Assembly (NCBI RefSeq): GCF_003606365.2
Contig: NZ_CP031933.2
Location: forward strand, 1,674,001 to 1,738,000
Origin: Companilactobacillus zhachilii
GTDB lineage: Bacteria; Bacillota; Bacilli; Lactobacillales; Lactobacillaceae
DNA: 64,000 nucleotides
Direction of reading: 5' to 3'
A program made the translations under genes and the position numbers. The notes under the pieces are model-generated. The model searched no databases. It was not told where the DNA came from and saw nothing but the letters and a program-made list of their open reading frames with translations. Each line of letters opens with the position of its first letter. Position 1 is the stretch's first letter. Positions 57,887 to 64,000 of this stretch are shown in pieces.

Positions 57887-59089
57887 CTACCTTTGTTTAA
57901 ACGTACCATTTTCAAACATATAACTCTTATGATGGAAGCGCATTGACATTATCAAGCCAATACCAATCATGTTACCTAATAAGGCTGAACCACCTTGTGA
58001 AATAAATGGTAATGGGATACCTGTCAGTGGTAATAAACCGACACTCATACCAATATTTTCAAAAACGTGGAACAAAATCATCATAATAACACCAGTTGAT
58101 ACATAGGCATAAAATTCATTTTTAGTGTCAAAAGTAACTTGAATCATTTGATAGATTAATAAGAAATACAACAAAATTAATACACATGAACCGATAAATC
58201 CAAAATTCTCACCGATAACAGAGAAAATCATATCGGACTCACGAACAGGAACATAGACATTGGAAACATTAAAACCTTTACCAAAAAGCTTACCTGAACC
58301 AATGGCCTTCATATTCTGCCAAATCTGATAGCCATTTTCTGACGTATCAGCAGAAGGATTGAGCCAACTATCAATCCGTGAAAATTGGTAAGCTCTAAAT
58401 CCAAAGTGTCCCAGGATCTGACGGCCCCAATCGGTTGTCGCAAATAACAGAGCTGTCCCTCCAATAATAGCAACAATCAGGAACCCAGTTAACAAGATTC
58501 GCCAATCAATTCCTGATACTAAAATCATGCCACCAAGGATAGCTACGAAAACCAAAATAGTACCAAAGTCATTTTGAAGTTTTAACAAAACCATAACTGG
58601 AACAGTCCACAAGAATAACTTTCCAAGTAAAATAAAATCGGTTTTGATTGTATGAGACTGGTACTCACTATTGTGATTTGTAATGACTTTTCCCAGCATT
58701 AAAATAAACGCCGGCTTCATTACTTCTGATGGCTGAAAGGTAAATGAACCAATGGCAAACCAACTTTTTGCACCGGTACTAGCCGCATAAGAACGACTAT
58801 AAAAAATTAAAACTAAAAACAGCAACGCTATCCCGGCAAAATATGCATAATTAGCCACTTGCCACAATTGCTCTGCATCAAACTGCATGATTACAGCAAT
58901 AATCACCGCTCCAATCACATACCAAGCAACTTGCGAGACAACGTTCTTTAATGGATTTTGAGAATCTTGAATCGTTGCAACATAAATCGACATCAAGCCA
59001 ATTATTGCCAGCATCATCACTGAAAAAATAATGCCGTAATCGATTCTTGAATCTACATCATTCTTTCTCTTATTTTCTCTTATTTGCAT
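57887..59089 (-). CDS. rodA: SEDS glycosyltransferase RodA
   Basis: The 400-residue polytopic protein polymerises lipid II in side-wall growth. It has the SEDS features GAKSWFAIGSFTFQPSEVMKP, LLKLQNDFGTILVF and LPLTGIPLPFISQGGSALL. Neighbouring mbl and yidD support RodA over FtsW. Confidence 0.93.
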   Translation of the reverse strand: MQIRENKRKNDVDSRIDYGIIFSVMMLAIIGLMSIYVATIQDSQNPLKNVVSQVAWYVIGAVIIAVIMQFDAEQLWQVANYAYFAGIALLFLVLIFYSRSYAASTGAKSWFAIGSFTFQPSEVMKPAFILMLGKVITNHNSEYQSHTIKTDFILLGKLFLWTVPVMVLLKLQNDFGTILVFVAILGGMILVSGIDWRILLTGFLIVAIIGGTALLFATTDWGRQILGHFGFRAYQFSRIDSWLNPSADTSENGYQIWQNMKAIGSGKLFGKGFNVSNVYVPVRESDMIFSVIGENFGFIGSCVLILLYFLLIYQMIQVTFDTKNEFYAYVSTGVIMMILFHVFENIGMSVGLLPLTGIPLPFISQGGSALLGNMIGIGLIMSMRFHHKSYMFENGTFKQR

Positions 59090-59101
59090 GTTTTACACCT
59101 G

Positions 59102-59323
59102 CTAATGATTATGTAAATTATATTGCATTAGCAATTCATTAATTGCATCGTCCAACTTTACAGATTTAAATGGTGTGTCATTACTTTCGACATATGAAAG
59201 ATAACGTTCACCATCTTTTTTAATTGTACCTACATACTTCTTGCCATCCCATAATTCGTATGTTTCGGGATCACTACTAATATCTTTTAATTTAATTTCA
59301 ACTGCTCTTTTTCTGCTAGACAT
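59102..59323 (-). CDS. DUF2969 family protein
   Basis: The 73-residue soluble protein has SDPETYELWDGKKYVGTI, typical of lactobacillar DUF2969. It lies between rodA and yidD in the shape operon. The function is unknown. Confidence 0.82.
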   Translation of the reverse strand: MSSRKRAVEIKLKDISSDPETYELWDGKKYVGTIKKDGERYLSYVESNDTPFKSVKLDDAINELLMQYNLHNH

Positions 59324-59335
59324 TGAATCTTTCCT

Positions 59336-59626
59336 TTATTTGTTATGAAATTTTTTTGCGATAATTTCATCTTCATAATCTTCCGGATGAGGATTACGAA
59401 AAATCGTGAAATTATCTGGGACTGGATCTACTCCACCACGGACAAAGGGATTACAACGCAAAATACGTGCAATCCCCATAATGGCACCCAAAATTCCACC
59501 GTGTTTTTTGACCGCATCAATAAAATAAGTCGAACACGTTGGGTAGTAACGACAACTCGGTGGCAATACTGGAGAAATAAATTTTTGATAGAATCTAACG
59601 ATTCCAATTAAAATCTTCTTAAGCAT
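59336..59626 (-). CDS. yidD: Membrane-insertion efficiency factor YidD
   Basis: The 96-residue protein has the family signature [17 protein letters not shown] with three Cys-rich positions and [12 protein letters not shown]. It assists YidC-type insertion at the inner face of the membrane. Confidence 0.95.
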   Translation of the reverse strand: MLKKILIGIVRFYQKFISPVLPPSCRYYPTCSTYFIDAVKKHGGILGAIMGIARILRCNPFVRGGVDPVPDNFTIFRNPHPEDYEDEIIAKKFHNK

Positions 59627-59630
59627 ATCG

Positions 59631-59813
59631 CTACCTTAAAAAGTCGAACATATGCATCCAAGTTCCTGGCCACAATACAGCTAGTGGATTAGAACCACCT
59701 AAAGCCGAACCTATCAACATGCCCAAAACTAAGAAAATTAGCATCAACAAGAGTACCCAACCTATCTTTTTGAAAATATCGCGACGATATTCTTTACCAA
59801 AGTCTCTTTTCAT
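59631..59813 (-). CDS. EpuA-type small membrane protein
   Basis: The 60-residue protein has a basic start ([16 protein letters not shown]), one long membrane segment (about 18-38) and a [13 protein letters not shown] end. Homologues are often labelled RNA polymerase subunit beta, but nothing here resembles RpoB. It lies between mbl and yidD. Confidence 0.78.
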   Translation of the reverse strand: MKRDFGKEYRRDIFKKIGWVLLLMLIFLVLGMLIGSALGGSNPLAVLWPGTWMHMFDFLR

Positions 59814-59821
59814 TTTTCATC

Positions 59822-60811
59822 CTAGTATTTTTTATGTTTTTCAATATTTTCTAACAAGACACCAGTTCCTAAAGCAACGGAATCCAATGGGCTGTCAGTT
59901 AGTAAAACAGGGACTTGAAGTTTCTCAGACAATAATTTATCCAAGTTCTTCAATAGTGCTCCACCACCTGTAAGCATGATACCACGATCGATAATATCAC
60001 CCGATAGTTCTGGAGGTGTTTGTTCCAAAACGCTTTTAGCGGCGTTAACAATTTGTTCTATGCCATCTTTCAAAGCATCTTGAATCTCAACTTCATTTGT
60101 TGTGATTTCTTTTGGCAAACCACTAACAATATCAATACCACTAGCAGAGAAAGTCTTGCTTTCATCTGCATCCATAACACAACCAATCTCCATCTTAATT
60201 TGTTCAGCAGTTCTTTCACCAATGATCAAACTATGATGTTGCTTAATATATGCTTGAATGGCACCGGTCATCTTATCACCAGCGAAACGTAATGATTGGC
60301 TTGTGACAATGTCACCCATTGAAATAACAGCGATATCACTTGTACCACCACCAATATCAATCACCATGTTACCTTGTGGCTTAAAGATATCTAAACCAGC
60401 ACCAACAGCGGCAACTTTGGGCTCTAATTGCAGATAAACCTTGCCACCACCAGCTTGTTCAGCAGCTTCAATAATTGATTTTTGCTCAACTGGAGTTACG
60501 TTAGTTGGTGCACAAATCATAATCGTTGGTTTGGAGAAGCGACCGCCAACGTTCAACTTTTCAATAAAATATTGAAGCATTTTTTCAGTAATATCAAAGT
60601 CGGCAATAACTCCGTCTTTCAAAGGACGAATGGCCTTGATGTTAGCTGGTGTTCTACCAACCATCATATAAGCATCCTTACCAACAGCGACTACATCATT
60701 ATTATTTGTATTAATTGCCACAACGGAAGGTTCGTTCAAAACAATACCTTCACCTTTGACATCTATAAGTACATTTGCTGTACCCAAATCAATTCCTAGA
60801 TATTTCGACAT
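59822..60811 (-). CDS. mbl: MreB-like protein Mbl
   Basis: Started at 60811 (TTGGAGGATATAGT upstream) it is 329 residues, with [24 protein letters not shown] and [13 protein letters not shown]. It is a second MreB-type actin filament for side-wall growth, apart from mreB at 39655. Confidence 0.95.
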   Translation of the reverse strand: MSKYLGIDLGTANVLIDVKGEGIVLNEPSVVAINTNNNDVVAVGKDAYMMVGRTPANIKAIRPLKDGVIADFDITEKMLQYFIEKLNVGGRFSKPTIMICAPTNVTPVEQKSIIEAAEQAGGGKVYLQLEPKVAAVGAGLDIFKPQGNMVIDIGGGTSDIAVISMGDIVTSQSLRFAGDKMTGAIQAYIKQHHSLIIGERTAEQIKMEIGCVMDADESKTFSASGIDIVSGLPKEITTNEVEIQDALKDGIEQIVNAAKSVLEQTPPELSGDIIDRGIMLTGGGALLKNLDKLLSEKLQVPVLLTDSPLDSVALGTGVLLENIEKHKKY

Positions 60812-60877
60812 ACTATATCCTCCAAGACTTAAACACAAAAAGTATATCATAACCAGCTTAATCATTAAATTGCCAAT

Positions 60878-60905
60878 AAAAAAAGAAAGTGGAAATTCCA
60901 CTTTC
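60878..60905 (-). terminator. murA terminator
   Basis: GAAAGTGGAATTTCCACTTTC is a perfect palindrome followed by TTTTTTT on the minus strand. Confidence 0.88.
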
Positions 60906-60916
60906 CTAAGCTAATA

Positions 60917-62239
60917 TTAAGCCAATTTTATAGCGCTTGATACTGTATTTAATACTAAAGTTTCACGACCTGCTTCATCAACAGAAACACGTCTGATTTT
61001 AGCACCTAATTTTCTTAACTTTTCAGTGAAATGATAATATCCACGATCCAAATATTGAAGATTTGACACACGAGTCTCACCTTCAGCGACTAATCCTGCT
61101 AAAACAAGTGCTGCAGCAGCACGCAAATCAGTAGCAGCAACATTAGCACCACTTAATTGAGCTGGACCAAACATAATAACTGAATTACCTTCGATCTTAT
61201 AATCGGCTTTCATCTTACCCAATTCTGGGAAGTGCATGAAACGATTTTCGAAAACTGTTTCTGTCATAACAGTTGTACCGACACTCAACAGTTGAATCAA
61301 TGTCATTTGTGCCTGCATATCTGTTGGGAAACCTGGATATGGCAACGTTTTAACGTCAACTGGTTTTAGTTGATTAGTTCCAATAACACGAATACCTTCA
61401 TCCGTTTCGTCAATCTTAACGCCCATTTCAATTAATTTTGAAATCAAAGGACGATTGTGAGCAGCAACGGCATCCTTAATAAAGATGTCACCATTAGTAA
61501 CAGCAGCGGCCACCATAAAGGTACCGGCTTCAATACGATCTTGCATGATTGAGTGTTCACAGCCATGGAGCTTTTCAACACCATTGATACGAATAGTATT
61601 AGTACCCGCACCAGTAACATCAGCACCCATCTTACTTAAAACATTAGCAAGGTCGACAATTTCAGGTTCTCTAGCGGCATTATCAATGACAGTTTCACCA
61701 TCTGCCAAAGTTGCTGCCATCATAATATTTTGTGTTGCACCAACACTTGGGAAATCCAAGTAAATATTAGCACCATGCAAACCTTCAGTCTCAGCATCAA
61801 TAAAACCGCCATTTTGACTGAATTTTGCACCCATAGCTTCTAGACCCTTGATATGAAGATCAATTGGTCTTGATCCAATAGCACAACCACCGGGCATTGC
61901 AACGTGAGCCTCTTTGTTACGGGCCAAGAGTGGTCCTAAAACAACGATTGAGGCACGCATCTTATCAACTAGATCTTCAGGAGCAGTTGTTTCTGTTCCC
62001 TTACTTGTATCAACAGTTAACACTTCATCCACTTCATTATATGAAACATCGGCATTTAAAGCCCTTAAAACTTTCGACATAGTAATTACATCTGATAACG
62101 GAGGGATATTCGTTAATAAGGTCTTACCCTCAGATGCTAAAATTGTCGTTGCCAAAATTGGTAGAGCGGCATTTTTAGCACCTTCAACTCTAACTGTTCC
62201 CTTTAATTGCGTAGGTCCATTTACGATTATTTGTTGCAC
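60917..62239 (-). CDS. murA: UDP-GlcNAc 1-carboxyvinyltransferase MurA
   Basis: Started at GTG 62239 (GGAGGAGA upstream), the enzyme has 440 residues. It transfers enolpyruvate from PEP to UDP-GlcNAc, the first committed wall step. KNAALPI is at about 22-28 and the fosfomycin-target loop Cys is in [11 protein letters not shown] near 115. Firmicutes often have two paralogues; only one is here. Confidence 0.95.
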   Translation of the reverse strand: MQQIIVNGPTQLKGTVRVEGAKNAALPILATTILASEGKTLLTNIPPLSDVITMSKVLRALNADVSYNEVDEVLTVDTSKGTETTAPEDLVDKMRASIVVLGPLLARNKEAHVAMPGGCAIGSRPIDLHIKGLEAMGAKFSQNGGFIDAETEGLHGANIYLDFPSVGATQNIMMAATLADGETVIDNAAREPEIVDLANVLSKMGADVTGAGTNTIRINGVEKLHGCEHSIMQDRIEAGTFMVAAAVTNGDIFIKDAVAAHNRPLISKLIEMGVKIDETDEGIRVIGTNQLKPVDVKTLPYPGFPTDMQAQMTLIQLLSVGTTVMTETVFENRFMHFPELGKMKADYKIEGNSVIMFGPAQLSGANVAATDLRAAAALVLAGLVAEGETRVSNLQYLDRGYYHFTEKLRKLGAKIRRVSVDEAGRETLVLNTVSSAIKLA

Positions 62240-62264
62240 AATATTCTCCTCCAAAAACCTGGAA

Positions 62265-62498
62265 TCATTTAAAAAGCAAGGCTATATTTTGAGATAGACT
62301 GAAAATGCTCATAAAAAAAGAGCTTACTGTATAACCAAGAGCGATTGCAATAAACGCTACAAGTAATTGTAACATTTTAGGATTGGTTTTGTTATATATC
62401 TTTTTCCAATCTACCACTTGCAATAAATTAAAACTTAGCCAAATAAATATAACATGACTTATAAGGGCTATTATCGCATTTATTCCAACATTTATCAT
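62265..62498 (-). CDS. DUF1146 family membrane protein (YwzB-like)
   Basis: The 77-residue protein has two membrane segments (about 4-25 and 42-65) separated by [14 protein letters not shown]. It is typical of the DUF1146 gene between atpC and murA. The function is unknown. An extended -10 TGTTATTAT lies at 62521-62529. Confidence 0.85.
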   Translation of the reverse strand: MINVGINAIIALISHVIFIWLSFNLLQVVDWKKIYNKTNPKMLQLLVAFIAIALGYTVSSFFMSIFSLSQNIALLFK

Positions 62499-62576
62499 TT
62501 TATAAACCTCTCTTTTCTAAATAATAACATTTTCTTAAGAAATTCGCTGGAGATTCTTTGATTGTTAAATTAAGTA

Positions 62577-62744
62577 TGCCGCCTCCAAGAGCAAGCAATT
62601 TAGTTCGCTGTGGGGACCGATTCGAGCCGAAAGGCGGTCTCGAATCTCGATTTTGAACTTCGCAAGGTACGCGAATTTCAAAAGTCGTCCCGTGGTGTAC
62701 GCCACCTTCACAGAGAGCTAAATTGCTTGCTCTTTCCGGCTAGT
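62577..62744 (-). repeat. Branched intergenic element, copy 15 (short hairpin A)
   Basis: Reverse copy. Closing stem AAGAGCAAGCAATTTAG against CTAAATTGCTTGCTCTT; hairpin C ATTCGAG/CTCGAAT; hairpin B conserved. Hairpin A has lost its tip (GTGGTGTACGCCACC). Confidence 0.92.
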
Positions 62745-62903
62745 TTATAATTTTTGAACGAATTGGAGTATTACCGTTTAGTCAGTACTCTTCCATCAAT
62801 AATGGCCAGATTAACAAAATATACGGCATGTTTTGAATCCTAAGTACTCAACAATACATTTACCATGTAGCATAATAATTCAACTCAACACATCATAAAA
62901 TAT

Positions 62904-63081
62904 ACTAGCTGGAGGGAATGAGAATGTTTTTCTGCCGTGAAATTGTAGTTAGAGCTTCAGCTCTTACTACAAGGACGTATTTTGAGATTTGCGGTCTGGG
63001 CAAAGCTCAAAATCGAGGTTCGAGACCTTGGCTCGAGCCGGTCCCATGGCAGGAAAACATTCTCATTCCAGCAAGCGGCAT
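62904..63081 (+). repeat. Branched intergenic element, copy 16
   Basis: Forward copy with closing stem GGAATGAGAATGTTTTTCTG against CAGGAAAACATTCTCATTCC, hairpin A AGAGCTTCAGCTCT and hairpin C GTTCGAG/CTCGAGC. Its GCGGCAT end touches the T run of the atpC terminator. Confidence 0.92.
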
Positions 63082-63113
63082 AAAAAAAGAAGCCTAGGTC
63101 TCCCTAGTCTTCT
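63082..63113 (-). terminator. atp operon terminator
   Basis: AGAAGACTAGG and CCTAGGCTTCT pair with a four-base loop, followed by TTTTTT on the minus strand. Confidence 0.88.
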
Positions 63114-63119
63114 TAATTA

Positions 63120-63551
63120 TTATACGTTTCGATGTGAACTTACGTTAATTCTGTTTACAGCTTTACGCAAGGATACCTGAGCACGAGCCAACTCATCAAC
63201 GTTGTGTTTCTCTTCCGCAACTTTGATAGTTTGTTCAGCTCTTTGCTTAGCATACTCTGCACGTCTTAAATCAATGTCTCTAGCTCTTTCGGCACTATTA
63301 GCGACGATTGAAACTAGATCATTGCTAAACTCCAAGAACCCGCCATTTACAGCAATTGAGTCTTCATGGTGAGGTTTGTCCACACGACGGACACGAACTT
63401 CATCAATGACCAATGGGGCAATGATTGGAGCATGGTGAGCCATGACACCAATTTCACCATCAATGGTACTCAACACAACGAGTTTTGCATGATGATCATA
63501 AACAACACCATCGGGAGTAACAATATTGACCGTCATAATATTTTCAGCCAT
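63120..63551 (-). CDS. atpC: ATP synthase epsilon subunit
   Basis: The 143-residue F1 subunit has the beta-sandwich GEIGVMAHHAPIIAPL near residues 31-46 and a C-terminal helical hairpin (ARDIDLRRAEYAKQRAE). It couples and inhibits the F1 motor. It follows atpD by 17 nt. Confidence 0.96.
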   Translation of the reverse strand: MAENIMTVNIVTPDGVVYDHHAKLVVLSTIDGEIGVMAHHAPIIAPLVIDEVRVRRVDKPHHEDSIAVNGGFLEFSNDLVSIVANSAERARDIDLRRAEYAKQRAEQTIKVAEEKHNVDELARAQVSLRKAVNRINVSSHRNV

Positions 63552-63568
63552 ATTATCTCCTCCTATCC

Positions 63569-64000
<432 letters not shown>

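Noticed and set aside
62904..63081. tRNA-like gene suggested by GGTTCGAGACC and a cloverleaf-like outline
   Set aside because: The T-loop likeness is a chance of hairpin C in this copy; arms are too long and there is no acceptor or anticodon geometry.

Overview
The window is a low-GC chromosomal segment of a Firmicute, almost certainly a member of the Lactobacillaceae. The signs are the order of the division/cell-wall (dcw) cluster, small lactobacillar marker proteins (DUF1831, DUF2969, DUF1146, DUF4044), a ThiT transporter behind a TPP riboswitch, T-box leaders on ileS and valS, and an SLAP-type surface protein. Companilactobacillus or a near relative is my best guess, but the sequence alone does not prove the genus. 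Nearly all genes are on the minus strand. The exceptions are a tiny DUF4044 protein beside mraZ, rpsD, and rarA-DUF3899-usp.

Layout. 1-9.4 kb is accessory: a secreted SLAP-repeat protein, an AgrA/AgrC-like two-component system, two tandem ArsR + DHA2-type MFS cassettes (one MFS gene frameshifted), and a patch of GNAT acetyltransferase, cytidine-deaminase-like and broken GrpB-like genes. 9.4-18 kb holds recD2, a TPR protein, a histidine phosphatase, mnmA, DUF1831, a cysteine desulfurase, mtnN and a Nudix hydrolase. 18.6-35.3 kb is the dcw cluster (mraZ-rsmH-ftsL-pbp2x-mraY-murD-murG-ftsQ-ftsA-ftsZ-sepF-ylmG-ylmH-divIVA), followed by T-box-ileS and a cold-shock-like gene. 35.9-42.7 kb has thiT (TPP riboswitch intact, gene frameshifted), minD/minC, mreD/C/B, radC and folC. 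43.5-51 kb has valS, thiI with its desulfurase, and ezrA. 51.8-57.5 kb has rpsD with a structured leader, YktB, rarA, usp and an XRE-TPR regulator. 57.6-64 kb has gcvH, rodA, yidD, mbl, murA and the end of the atp operon; atpD runs off the window.

What ordinary annotation does not explain is a family of about 180-bp intergenic elements: fifteen near-full copies, one internally deleted copy and one possible remnant. They fill almost every long gap. Each folds into a long closing stem with three internal hairpins. The stem and two hairpin tips differ in sequence from copy to copy yet stay self-complementary, which points to selection on, or copying of, a folded structure. In most two-copy gaps the copies are inverted with the CTAGCCGG ends facing each other across a 90-230 bp AT-rich spacer. 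The other end tends to lie directly behind a rho-independent terminator. One pair sits between the valS T-box terminator and the valS start codon. This is the best candidate for an undescribed system.

Three genes (MFS, GrpB-like, thiT) each look broken by one missing base. This is either recent decay or consensus error in the assembly. The central genes work together: dcw, mre, min, rodA, mbl, ezrA and murA make the rod-shaped wall and septum, while mnmA and thiI, each beside its own desulfurase, make tRNA thiouridines.
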